A stretch of 58,926 nucleotides of DNA from Stomatohabitans albus (GTDB taxonomy: Bacteria; Actinomycetota; Nitriliruptoria; Euzebyales; Euzebyaceae), in NCBI RefSeq assembly GCF_036336025.1, contig NZ_JAYKKE010000001.1:1052319-1111244 (forward strand). The letters are read 5' to 3'. The translations under genes were made by a program, and so were the position numbers. Shown one piece after another: positions 18,249-26,675 of this stretch. Positions within the stretch are counted from its first letter, which is position 1; each line of letters starts with the position of its first letter. Below the pieces are notes generated by a model. It made no database searches. It was not told the origin of the DNA and saw only the letters and a list, made by a program, of their open reading frames with translations.

Positions 18249-18929
18249 TTATGAGACTTTCACCGTGATATCAACTGAATATGGTGCCTTCCCCTCACCA
18301 TCGCTGGCATCTGTTTCACTGACGTTCACTTTGTAGGTGCCTGATGGAAGGCCAGAGAAGTTGATCGACCAATTGCCTGTACACCCGTTAGAACATGATG
18401 CCGTTGTGAACTCGGTATGTGATTTGCCCGTTTCACTATGTACTGCGGTAGCAACCACGGTGCCCTCATAGACATCAGCCTTACCAGCCAGTTTGATTGT
18501 GCCCTTTCCACCCTCTTTGGTGGTGACTGAAATCAGCGATGAACCGGCTTTACTGCTGGTGTTAGTTTGTGCAGAAGGCGCAATATCAATGGGTCCACCG
18601 TCGCGGGTTGTATCTGCTTTATCGCTACTAACCACCGTGCTTGGTGACGCGGAGGGTGCCGGTTTTGCCTTTTCAGACTGCTTCGAACTGGACGTTCCAG
18701 TCTTCGTTTCTGATGAAGATGAACGCCCCACCTCACTTGCCATTTCACTTGCATCGGAACGACCTTCACTCGCCTCTGATGCTTGAGCGCGTGCTGATTC
18801 ACTCGCAGGCGATGCACTCACCATGTCAGAAGGAACATCAATTGGGGTTGGGCTATTTGTTGGATTGGTGCCAGTACAACCAGCCAATAAGAACGCGATA
18901 ACGGCAAGGGAAGAGAATTGAAGTTTCAT
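18249..18929 (-). CDS. Lipoprotein with C-terminal Gmad2-like Ig fold
   Basis: 226 residues. A signal peptide with lipobox LLAGC gives lipid-modified Cys18. Residues about 25-130 are a Ser/Ala/Glu/Thr-rich spacer. The C-terminal about 95 residues (KGTIKLAGKADVYEGTVVA ... SDGEGKAPYSVDITVKV) match the Gmad2 pattern, an immunoglobulin-like module first noted in spore-germination proteins and common in surface lipoproteins. Two Cys close together (ASCSNGCTG) may form a disulfide. The ATG at 18929 is chosen because it places the signal peptide at the N-terminus; an upstream in-frame start at 18959 would put ten residues before it. Role unknown. Confidence 0.8.
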   Translation of the reverse strand: MKLQFSSLAVIAFLLAGCTGTNPTNSPTPIDVPSDMVSASPASESARAQASEASEGRSDASEMASEVGRSSSSETKTGTSSSKQSEKAKPAPSASPSTVVSSDKADTTRDGGPIDIAPSAQTNTSSKAGSSLISVTTKEGGKGTIKLAGKADVYEGTVVATAVHSETGKSHTEFTTASCSNGCTGNWSINFSGLPSGTYKVNVSETDASDGEGKAPYSVDITVKVS

Positions 18930-19046
18930 GTACCAAGTGTGGCACATCCATGTGCTCATAGCCTGTCCACCAGGGTGGGCTTTCCCCTGAGTACCCTGAG
19001 TTCAGCACGAAATGCCGTTGTGCTATAGGTGCCGAGAGGAGTCCTT

Positions 19047-19094
19047 ATGATGATTTCAGTACAGGGAAAAACGTTCAGTACTATACCGTCATGA
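19047..19094 (+). CDS. Candidate 15-codon leader ORF
   Basis: ATG ATG ATT ... TCA TGA encodes MMISVQGKTFSTIPS. GAGAGGAG sits about 7 bases before the ATG, a better ribosome site than that of most genes here. The stop overlaps the ATG of the next ORF (ATGA). This suggests a translated leader coupled to the downstream membrane protein. No conservation can be tested here. Confidence 0.4.
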   Translation: MMISVQGKTFSTIPS

Positions 19095-19261
19095 ATATCG
19101 GGAAGATGTCGAAAAGTGCCGCACTGGTTTTAACTAGTCTTGTTGTGATTTTGGTGGTCGTGCTTATTCAGATTTCTGACGGCATCTTACGGTTTGTCGT
19201 TATTGGTTTGGGATTTGTGATTGTGTTCCTATCGTTCGTGTTTGTGCTCACTCGTGATTAG
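19091..19261 (+). CDS. 56-residue two-helix membrane protein, unknown
   Basis: ATG 19091 to TAG 19261. A short basic N-terminus (MNIGKMSKS) precedes a helix (about 10-28), a polar turn (QISDGILR) and a second helix (about 36-53) ending in TRD. Third-position base use looks coding. Its start overlaps the stop of the 15-codon ORF, which has the strong ribosome site. It lies between the lipoprotein (divergent) and cutC (same strand, 56 bases on). The hairpin-like topology resembles small membrane regulators or toxins, but there is no evidence for either. Confidence 0.6.
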   Translation: MNIGKMSKSAALVLTSLVVILVVVLIQISDGILRFVVIGLGFVIVFLSFVFVLTRD

Positions 19262-19317
19262 CCAATGAAACACCAACGGGCGTGGCCGTCGTCCTCATAA
19301 CGTTGAAAGCAGATCTG

Positions 19318-20052
19318 ATGCCACAAGGTATTGATGTCGAAATTGTTGTCCAAGACCCCGCGGGGGTACGTATTGCCAACGACGCTGGTGCCACACGGGT
19401 TGAGTTATGTACAGCCCTGGGAGTGGGTGGGTTGAGTCCATCCATTTCACTCATTGAACGGTGTGTTGCACAGGGACTTCCTGTTCATGTGCTCATCCGC
19501 CCTCGTCCGGGTGGGTTTGTGTACACGGATGAAGAAAAGGACCTTATCCGTGCAGATATTGCCGCAAGTGTGCGTGCCGGTGCGGCCGGCGTGGTGATTG
19601 GTGCGCTTGATACCAAGGCCAGCGGGCTCGATATGGCCGCACTCGAGACTTGGATAGCGGCCGCAGATGGCGGTGATGTCACCATTCATCGCTGTGTTGA
19701 TGTCCTGTTGGAAACACCTACAACGTCACCTGAAGCAGTGGGTGACGCGTTAATTTCCTTAGGAGTAACCCGTGTGTTGACGAGCGGTGGCGCTACAACG
19801 GTAGGTCGTGGCTTGGCCACCATTGACGCGTTGTCCCGCTACTTGAACGGCAAGGTTCAAGTGATGGCTGGTGGAGGTACCCAAATTGAGGATATTGCGC
19901 CATTGCGTGCGATCGGTGTGGCAGCGGTTCATCTGAGTGCCCGTATGACCAGCCACGCAGCCGGCCCGGCTGGCCCCGGTGGTGGTGATGGCGCATTTGA
20001 TGTAACGAACCCTGACCTCGTACGGGCCGCAGTTCGTGCCGCAACCCAATAG
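19318..20052 (+). CDS. cutC: CutC family protein
   Basis: 244 residues, a TIM barrel of the CutC family. Motifs: an N-terminal VEIVVQDPAGVRIANDAGATRVELC, then VHVLIRPRPGGFVYTDEE and LTSGGATTV. CutC was named from E. coli copper-sensitivity work, but a direct role in copper handling is disputed and its reaction is unknown. The ATG at 19318 starts just before the family's usual first strand; an in-frame GTG at 19282 would add 12 residues. It is convergent with the bluB-cobT gene. Confidence 0.88.
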   Translation: MPQGIDVEIVVQDPAGVRIANDAGATRVELCTALGVGGLSPSISLIERCVAQGLPVHVLIRPRPGGFVYTDEEKDLIRADIAASVRAGAAGVVIGALDTKASGLDMAALETWIAAADGGDVTIHRCVDVLLETPTTSPEAVGDALISLGVTRVLTSGGATTVGRGLATIDALSRYLNGKVQVMAGGGTQIEDIAPLRAIGVAAVHLSARMTSHAAGPAGPGGGDGAFDVTNPDLVRAAVRAATQ

Positions 20053-20112
20053 TGCTGGAATAAATCGCATATCACCGGAGTTCAGGTAAACCGGCTACAG
20101 GTATTGTGTCGG

Positions 20113-21933
20113 TTACCGGATCATGGGATCAATGGTTCGAGCGGTCATTACCCTGCCACGATGGACCGTCCCCAACAACCCAGCCGCCAATACTGCGCCA
20201 GCCCCTTCACCAGCCCGTAAGCGCCAATCACCGATGGGTTCAAGACCTAAATGAGCCAGGGCAAGCCCGTGGGCAGCTTCGCGGCTTCGGTGGGATGCGA
20301 TGAGGTGGGATTGAACTCCTGGTGCGAGACGTTGGGCAATAATCGCAGGAAGGGTTGTAGCGAGACCGTCTAACACCACAACTCGGTTGTTGGCGGTTGC
20401 ACCCAACAAAATGCCGGTCAGCACACAAAACTCAGGGCCACCGATGCCAGCAAGGATGGCTATGGGGTCAGGGTCCGCTGCGGCAGTCCGGGTAAGGGCA
20501 GCATGAACAACGGCGAGTTTACGTTCCGTCATCGCAGTATCCGCGCCAGCCCCTAATCCAATACACTGTGCAGGGTCAACATCAAGGAGCCGTGCTGCAA
20601 GCGCAGCCGCAACGGTTGTATTGCCAACCCCAACTTCACCGAGGCAGATAAGGCCTGGTGGCAATGTCGAACCAAGAGTTTCCCCACCCTCAATGAGTGC
20701 TAAGACATCCGAGTGATGAAGGGCGTCTGTTGTAGAGAGGTCACCTTGTGGGTACTGAGGACGAAGCATTATAGCCCCGGCGATAGGTTCATTGACCCCA
20801 GCATCAATGATGCTGAATCCAAAGCCATTAGCCTGAGCTAATGCCGTTCCAAACCCTTTTCCTTGGACACTGGCGTGCATGACATCTGCGGTGACGTGAG
20901 ATTCAAATGCACTCACTGCGTGCCTAGTCACTGGATGGTCAGCACCCACAAGGACAAGGTGCCCGTCGGCGGCAACATCGGGATGAATCGCATTCGCGCG
21001 ATCAAGTATTTGGTCGACTAATCCGAGGCTGCCTGGTGGCGTGAGCAGATTGTCAGCAGCATCTCGTGCGGCAACGACTCCCTCCTGGGTTGGTAGCGAG
21101 ACGGCTACCGCAATCCCTGATTCAGGTGTGAACGCGGCGGCCTTATCGGCGTGGTCGATGTGGTGGACCGGTTCATCTGGTGCAAGTCGGTGTACAGGGC
21201 TTGGCCGATCTTCCTCCGGCCAACGGTCATATATCACGACATCCTCAAGGGGGAGTCGCTTGGACCAGCCACGCCGCTCAAGTCCAGGTGATGGGGGGCG
21301 TTCATCCGGCCACCCTAAGCACAGCCATCCCAATGTTTCTACGCCATCCGGTAGGCCGAGGAGTGAGCGTAATTCGTCCGGTTTGAACAAAGTAACCCAG
21401 CCCATACCAAGGCCTTCTGCACGTGCTGCCAACCAGAGATTTTCAATTGCGGCAGCACACGACCACATATCTGAATCGGCAAAGGTGGCGCGCCCTAACA
21501 CCCCCTGATTTGGTACACGGCGGTCGCAGGCGACCACGATACCGACTGGAGCCTCACGGATACCTTCTAGCTGCAAATCTAAGAGGTTTCGTGCTGCCGC
21601 GGGATCAAGGAGTTGCGCTTGTTCAATACGGCAGCGATCAGCCATCACCGTGGCTTGGGCTCGGAGGTGATCATCGGTAATCACGATGAAGCGCCATGGC
21701 TGTGAATGGCCGACCGACGGGCCGTGATGGGCCGCGACCAGAATCCGCTCAAGGGTTGGTTCATCGATGGGATCGGGACGGTATCGTCGAATATCTCGAC
21801 GGGCATCAATCACGCTATAGAGATGGTCACGGACCTGGTTATCCATCGCCCACCCACGTGGATCTGCTGCTCTCGCTTGTGCAGAGGTCCTATCACCAAT
21901 CGTTGGTTGAGGACGATGGAACGGTGTGGTCAT
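20113..21933 (-). CDS. Fused 5,6-dimethylbenzimidazole synthase / DMB phosphoribosyltransferase (BluB-CobT)
   Basis: 606 residues. The first about 225 form a BluB flavin nitroreductase-like domain (RRDIRRYRPDPIDEPTLERIL, HHGPSVGHSQPWRF), which cleaves FMNH2 to 5,6-dimethylbenzimidazole. From about 270 a CobT domain follows (TPPGSLGLVDQILDRA, GKGFGTALAQANGF, GEVGVGNTTVAAAL, GIGGPEFCVLTGILLG), which joins that base to nicotinate mononucleotide to make alpha-ribazole phosphate. One polypeptide thus makes and activates the B12 lower ligand. The ATG at 21933 has AAAGG 8 bases upstream; an ATG at 21969 has none. No other corrin gene is nearby, but the B12-dependent mutase is at 4484-8556. Confidence 0.93.
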   Translation of the reverse strand: MTTPFHRPQPTIGDRTSAQARAADPRGWAMDNQVRDHLYSVIDARRDIRRYRPDPIDEPTLERILVAAHHGPSVGHSQPWRFIVITDDHLRAQATVMADRCRIEQAQLLDPAAARNLLDLQLEGIREAPVGIVVACDRRVPNQGVLGRATFADSDMWSCAAAIENLWLAARAEGLGMGWVTLFKPDELRSLLGLPDGVETLGWLCLGWPDERPPSPGLERRGWSKRLPLEDVVIYDRWPEEDRPSPVHRLAPDEPVHHIDHADKAAAFTPESGIAVAVSLPTQEGVVAARDAADNLLTPPGSLGLVDQILDRANAIHPDVAADGHLVLVGADHPVTRHAVSAFESHVTADVMHASVQGKGFGTALAQANGFGFSIIDAGVNEPIAGAIMLRPQYPQGDLSTTDALHHSDVLALIEGGETLGSTLPPGLICLGEVGVGNTTVAAALAARLLDVDPAQCIGLGAGADTAMTERKLAVVHAALTRTAAADPDPIAILAGIGGPEFCVLTGILLGATANNRVVVLDGLATTLPAIIAQRLAPGVQSHLIASHRSREAAHGLALAHLGLEPIGDWRLRAGEGAGAVLAAGLLGTVHRGRVMTARTIDPMIR

Positions 21934-22243
21934 AACAAACGCCTTTGAACGAATATCTCCACACGGCATTACCGCATGGTCTTTCCGGATTGAAGATTTA
22001 AGTAAAGCACCTTCTCGGCTGTGAAGGAGGGTTTCGAGACAGTGACCAGGAAAAAATATGATGAGTCCACATGGAGTGACGCCACCACTACGCCTGCTTT
22101 TGGTGGGTTCGGTAAAGGATTGGATTGCCCGATAAAAAAGATCAAAAGGTACTTAGAGCATCACTGCACACACCGGCTGGGCAAGGGAACATAGTATGGG
22201 CTAGCCGGTAGAGGCATTCCTGTTGCATTGCGAGTTCGAGTTC
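21934..22243. other. Divergent intergenic region bluB-cobT / LCP
   Basis: About 310 bases without a convincing ORF. ACCGGCT (22172-22178) and AGCCGGT (22203-22209) form a 7-bp stem ending about 35 bases before the LCP start, perhaps a leader hairpin. I searched the minus strand for the cobalamin-riboswitch core (GGGAA...GCCACTG) and did not find it. Confidence 0.4.
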
Positions 22244-23650
22244 ATGTCCAAACCCAAACCCTATTTACAGCCCGGTCGATTTGGTCCGCGTGAACAGTTC
22301 GGTCGACCACGAAACGGTGGGCCAGACTGGAAGCGCCTCTTGATTGGGGCCATCGGAACAGGTGCTGTTGCGATTCTTGGTGTGACCGGTGTGTATGGTG
22401 TGCTCCTCGTCAAAGAGATTAACTCCATCAATAACATCAAGATCTCTCCAACCGCGATTGCATTCACCCCCGCACCAGAAGTGACTGAAACGGTGACCCT
22501 TGAACCGGTTGACCCCGTCAAAGACCGTACAACGATTTTGATGGTTGGCTCAGACTCTCGTAAAGGGTTAAGCAAGGAGCAGCTTGCGGCAATCGGAACT
22601 GCCGACGATGGGTCTGACTTGACGGACACCATTATTTTGGCGCAACTGAATCCCGAGAACGATCAGGTCGCGATGCTCTCGATGCCTCGTGACCTCGTTG
22701 TACGTCGCTGTGATGGTACAAAGGGGCGTATCAATGAGGCTTGGTATGTGGGCGAGCTGCAAGGCAAAGATCAAGGCGCAGCTTGTCTCATCCAAACCAT
22801 TGAGCAGCATACCGGCATTGGTATTGACCACGTGATGCGCGTGAACTTCTCCGGGTTCGTTAATGTGGTTGACACCCTGGGTGGAGTCGATTTTGCGGTT
22901 GATCGAGATATGAAAGACCGCTGGAGTGGCCTCGACATTAAAAAGGGTTGCAACCATTTTGATGGGGTCAAAGCAATTCAATTTGTACGGGCACGCCACA
23001 TTGATTCCGACTTTGGCCGCCAGGCACGCCAGCAGCGTTTTGCGCGCGAAATGATTAAAAAAGCTACGAGCCTTGGCACACTGACAAACCCCGTTAAGGT
23101 TGCCGGTCTCATTGACTCTGCATCGGATGCGATTGAAACGGATACGGGTCTTGATGTTAGCAAACTTGCTGATTTGGCCTGGTCGATGCGTTCAGTCACC
23201 CCAGACAAGTTGGTCGCAGTCAGTGTGCCGGCATCTAATGGTCGTCTTGGGGAAGCTGCAGTGTTATATGAAGATAAAAAAGACGCCGAAAAAATCTATG
23301 CAGCGTTCAGGAACGGGCAAGCAGTTGATGCGAGCCTACTGATGCCCAATGCTGAAGATACGGCTGAGCCTACGGCGAGCGAAGCCGGCACCGACCCGAT
23401 CGCCGATGCAAGTGCAACGCCTAGTTCTGCCCCATCCTCTCCCGCATCAGCTTCCTCACTCCCAACTCCAGCTCAACAGGTGAATGCGTCGTCAATACCG
23501 ATGCCGTCGGCAAGTTCGAGTACACCAACATCCTTACCATCAACGGTTAGCGAGGGACCGACTGCATCATCGGTACCAGGTGTGCCAGGCCTCCCAGCTT
23601 CAAAAGAAACCTATGCTGGTGCCTTCGATCCAGGTATTTCCTGCCCGTAG
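22244..23650 (+). CDS. LytR-CpsA-Psr (LCP) family protein, wall glycopolymer transferase
   Basis: 468 residues. A basic cytoplasmic start is followed by one membrane segment (about 37-58) and an extracytoplasmic LCP domain (about 90-300). Family hallmarks: ILMVGSDSRKG, DLTDTIILAQLNPENDQVAMLSMPRD, GRINEAW and an Arg-rich QFVRARHIDSDFGRQARQQRF. LCP enzymes move lipid-linked polymers onto peptidoglycan. After about 375 the chain is a Ser/Pro/Thr/Ala-rich low-complexity tail. The ATG at 22244 is chosen; a TTG at 22223 is in frame. Position before the rml genes suggests attachment of a rhamnose-containing polymer, an inference from context. Confidence 0.9.
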   Translation: MSKPKPYLQPGRFGPREQFGRPRNGGPDWKRLLIGAIGTGAVAILGVTGVYGVLLVKEINSINNIKISPTAIAFTPAPEVTETVTLEPVDPVKDRTTILMVGSDSRKGLSKEQLAAIGTADDGSDLTDTIILAQLNPENDQVAMLSMPRDLVVRRCDGTKGRINEAWYVGELQGKDQGAACLIQTIEQHTGIGIDHVMRVNFSGFVNVVDTLGGVDFAVDRDMKDRWSGLDIKKGCNHFDGVKAIQFVRARHIDSDFGRQARQQRFAREMIKKATSLGTLTNPVKVAGLIDSASDAIETDTGLDVSKLADLAWSMRSVTPDKLVAVSVPASNGRLGEAAVLYEDKKDAEKIYAAFRNGQAVDASLLMPNAEDTAEPTASEAGTDPIADASATPSSAPSSPASASSLPTPAQQVNASSIPMPSASSSTPTSLPSTVSEGPTASSVPGVPGLPASKETYAGAFDPGISCP

Positions 23651-23719
23651 GGATTTCATTTGCTAGGGTCATCTCCCACATGGGTAAGAACGCCCGCCAT
23701 AGATAAGACGGAGTGATGT

Positions 23720-24784
23720 ATGAAGGCATTAGTGTTGAGTGGTGGCTCAGGCACACGGTTACGCCCAATAACCCACACATCTGCAAAGCAGCTTGTACCA
23801 GTAGGGAATAAGCCAGTTATCGATTTTGGGTTGGAAGCAATCGCGGCGGCTGGAATAACTGACGTCGGGATCATTGTCGGCAAAACCGGACCAGAGATTC
23901 GTGCCCATATTGGTGATGGCAGCCAATACGGCATTAATGTCAGTTTTATTGACCAGCCAGACCCACTCGGCCTTGCGCACGCCGTACTCACCGCAGAACC
24001 TTTCTTGGGTCGTGATGATTTCATCATGTACCTGGGTGACAATCTCGTTGCGGGTGGGGTTACGGAGTTTGTTCGAGAGTTTGAAGAAACCAAGCCCGAT
24101 GCACAGATTTTGCTCGCCAGGGTGCGCGACCCCGAACGGTTTGGGGTCGCGGAACTGGGGGATGACGGCAATATCTGCCGGTTGGTAGAAAAACCGAAAG
24201 AGCCCAAGAGCGACTTGGCCCTTGTAGGGGTGTATCTCTTTAGCGGTAATATCATGGATGCTTGCCACGCCATCGAACCATCAGCTCGAGGCGAACTTGA
24301 GATAACAGATGCAATCCAGTGGTTGATCGATCAGGGCCAAACCGTTGCCCAACACACAATTACGGGGTGGTGGAAGGATACTGGCAAGCTTGCCGACATG
24401 CTTGAAGCCAATCGCATTGTGCTTGATCGCTACGAAACTCGCCTTGAAGGTGAGATTGATGCCGCCAGTGAGATTCAGGGTCGTGTTGTCCTTGAAGCTG
24501 GAGCCAAAATCATCAATTCAACGGTTCGTGGGCCAGCCGCAATCGGTGCCAATACCGTTATTGAAAATACATTTATTGGCCCTTATACGAGCATCTATCA
24601 TGATTGTGTCGTAAAAAATAGTGTTATTGAGCACTCTATTGTGCTTGAAGAAACGTCCATCGCTGACGTGCCGGCAATGACGGACTCGCTCCTTGGCCGC
24701 AAGGTAGAGGTAGCGCATACCGAAACCCGGCCAGAACGCTACCAACTTGTCCTTGGAGACCATTCCAAGGTTGGGTTGATCTAG
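23720..24784 (+). CDS. rmlA: Glucose-1-phosphate thymidylyltransferase, long form
   Basis: 354 residues. Makes dTDP-glucose from dTTP and glucose-1-phosphate. Nucleotidyl-transfer signature LSGGSGTRLRPITHTSAKQL (about 6-25), GDNLV with the metal-binding Asp, and VEKPKEPKS are present. It is about 60 residues longer than the short RmlA; the C-terminal part (about 250-350) has hexapeptide-repeat spacing (GAKIINSTVRGPAAIGANTV), the long-form type found in actinobacteria and archaea. GGAG lies 7 bases before the ATG. It begins a tight rmlA-rmlB-rmlD-GT2 run. Confidence 0.93.
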   Translation: MKALVLSGGSGTRLRPITHTSAKQLVPVGNKPVIDFGLEAIAAAGITDVGIIVGKTGPEIRAHIGDGSQYGINVSFIDQPDPLGLAHAVLTAEPFLGRDDFIMYLGDNLVAGGVTEFVREFEETKPDAQILLARVRDPERFGVAELGDDGNICRLVEKPKEPKSDLALVGVYLFSGNIMDACHAIEPSARGELEITDAIQWLIDQGQTVAQHTITGWWKDTGKLADMLEANRIVLDRYETRLEGEIDAASEIQGRVVLEAGAKIINSTVRGPAAIGANTVIENTFIGPYTSIYHDCVVKNSVIEHSIVLEETSIADVPAMTDSLLGRKVEVAHTETRPERYQLVLGDHSKVGLI

Positions 24785-24813
24785 CACCAGTAGGGATACA
24801 AGAGGAGTTTGAC

Positions 24814-25815
24814 GTGCGCGTCTTTGTCACCGGTGGAGCCGGGTTTATCGGGTCTAATTTCATTCGCTATGTGCTGGAAAGTACGAGTGATGTTCAAGTT
24901 ACGAATTACGATGCATTGACCTATGCGGGTAATCGTGCGAACTTGGCTGAATATGAAGAAGACCCTCGGTATACCTTCATTCACGGTGATATCAGCGACC
25001 CTGAACGAGTAGCTGACTCAATTAAAGATCACGACGCCATCGTTAATTTTGCCGCTGAAAGCCATGTGGACCGTTCAATCACGGGAGGCACTGATTTCAT
25101 GCTGGCCAACGTTGTAGGTGCCCAAGTCCTTTTTGACGCAGCTCGGAAAGCCGAGATTGGCAAGTTTCTCCATATTTCGACTGATGAGGTCTATGGCTCA
25201 ATCGAAGAAGGGTCCTTTAAAGAAGGTGACCCGTTGGAACCCAACAGCCCATACAGTGTCTCCAAAGCGGGAGCTGACCTGTTGGCGCGCGCATTTAATG
25301 TGACCTATGGCTATCCGATCACCGTTACGCGAACGGGCAATAATTTTGGGCCATATCACTTCCCTGAAAAGATGATTCCGTTATTCACCACAAATCTGAT
25401 TGATGGTGGGACCGTACCTATCTACGGTGATGGCAGCCAAGTGCGTGACTGGACGTATGTACGTAATAATGCAGAAGCCCAGTGGTTGATTTTGAATGAG
25501 GGTGAGCCAGGTGAGGTTTACAACGTGGCTGACGATAATGAGATGACGAATAAGGAACTGACCTACCGCCTTCTTGAATTATTTGGGTTGACTGGTGAAG
25601 AAGCCGACGCTCGTATCACCCATGTGCAGGACCGACCCGGGCACGATCAGCGTTACAGTGTTGACCCCACCAAAGTGCATGCCCTGGGCTGGAAACCACG
25701 GGTGGCGTTCGACGAAGCATTGGAATCAACCGTTGCATGGTTCCGTGACCACGAGTCTTGGTGGCGTCCGCTCAAAGAAGCCGGAGCTACACAGCGCCGC
25801 GGGCTGAATGCCTAA
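24814..25815 (+). CDS. rmlB: dTDP-glucose 4,6-dehydratase
   Basis: 333 residues, extended short-chain dehydrogenase. NAD-binding GGAGFIGSNF (about 7-16), catalytic STDEVYGS with Thr-Asp-Glu (about 122-129), and YSVSKAGAD with the Tyr/Lys pair (about 149-157) are intact. Produces dTDP-4-keto-6-deoxyglucose. The start is GTG 24814 with AGAGGAG upstream. The stop overlaps the rmlD start (TAATG). Confidence 0.95.
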   Translation: MRVFVTGGAGFIGSNFIRYVLESTSDVQVTNYDALTYAGNRANLAEYEEDPRYTFIHGDISDPERVADSIKDHDAIVNFAAESHVDRSITGGTDFMLANVVGAQVLFDAARKAEIGKFLHISTDEVYGSIEEGSFKEGDPLEPNSPYSVSKAGADLLARAFNVTYGYPITVTRTGNNFGPYHFPEKMIPLFTTNLIDGGTVPIYGDGSQVRDWTYVRNNAEAQWLILNEGEPGEVYNVADDNEMTNKELTYRLLELFGLTGEEADARITHVQDRPGHDQRYSVDPTKVHALGWKPRVAFDEALESTVAWFRDHESWWRPLKEAGATQRRGLNA

Positions 25816-26675
25816 TGGCACGCGTTATTGTTACTGGCGCGGGTGGCCAGCTCGGCACTGACCTTGTTCAGGGGTTTACTGCACGTGGCCATGAGGTGAT
25901 GGGGTTCACCCGTCAGACTGTTGATCTCACTGATGGGCCAGGTTTAGGTGAAGCCATTCGTGCCTCAAACCCGGACATTGTTATCAACGCAGCCGCATAT
26001 ACCGCCGTTGATAAGGCTGAAACTGACCCACGCACTGCGTGGCAGGTCAATGCCTTTGCACCAGGATTTATTGCCCAAGCCTGCGAGCATGTTGGGGCAC
26101 GCCTTGTACAGGTGTCTACAGACTATGTGTTTAATGGATTGCAGGGGAGGCCATGGACTGAATGGGATAACACCGACCCGCAAAGTGTCTATGGGGCGAG
26201 CAAACTAGCTGGTGAGCGCCAAGCAGCCCAGTATTGTTCACGTACCTATATTGTGCGTACCTCTTGGGTGCTTGGTGAACACGGCAATAACTTCGCTAAG
26301 ACGATGTTGCGTTTAGGGCGTTCTCTCGACGAACTGAGCGTTGTTGATGATCAGTTGGGGAGTCCAACCTTCACCGTTGATTTGGTGGACCGTATCGCCA
26401 ATATCCTTGAAACCGAGCACTATGGCACCTGGCATGCCAGTAACTCGGGGTCATGTACCTGGTATGAATTAGCCAGACAGATATTTACGTTGGCTGATAT
26501 CACGGTTGACCTTGCACCCACCACTACTGCAGCATTTAATGCCCTAGCCCCGCGACCAGCCAACAGCGTGTTAGCCAATATGATGGCCGATTACCTTGGG
26601 TTACCAGCCATGCCAGCATGGGAGGATAGCTTAGAGGTGCTCTTGGGGAGGATCACGATGGAGATGGCAGCGTGA
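25815..26675 (+). CDS. rmlD: dTDP-4-dehydrorhamnose reductase
   Basis: 286 residues. NADPH-binding GAGGQLGTDL near the N-terminus, VINAAAYTAVDKAE, STDYVFNG and YGASKLAGE with Tyr/Lys are all typical of RmlD, which reduces the 4-keto group to give dTDP-L-rhamnose. ATG 25815 overlaps the rmlB stop, giving the normal family length; a longer in-frame reading from 25758 is not needed. It overlaps the next gene by 4 bases (GTGA). The epimerase RmlC that should act before it is not in the window. Confidence 0.93.
   Translation: MARVIVTGAGGQLGTDLVQGFTARGHEVMGFTRQTVDLTDGPGLGEAIRASNPDIVINAAAYTAVDKAETDPRTAWQVNAFAPGFIAQACEHVGARLVQVSTDYVFNGLQGRPWTEWDNTDPQSVYGASKLAGERQAAQYCSRTYIVRTSWVLGEHGNNFAKTMLRLGRSLDELSVVDDQLGSPTFTVDLVDRIANILETEHYGTWHASNSGSCTWYELARQIFTLADITVDLAPTTTAAFNALAPRPANSVLANMMADYLGLPAMPAWEDSLEVLLGRITMEMAA

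Noticed and set aside
21934-22230. Cobalamin riboswitch before bluB-cobT
   Set aside because: GGTCACTGTC on the minus strand recalls the B12-box, but the GGGAA and GGTG core elements and the expected spacing are absent.
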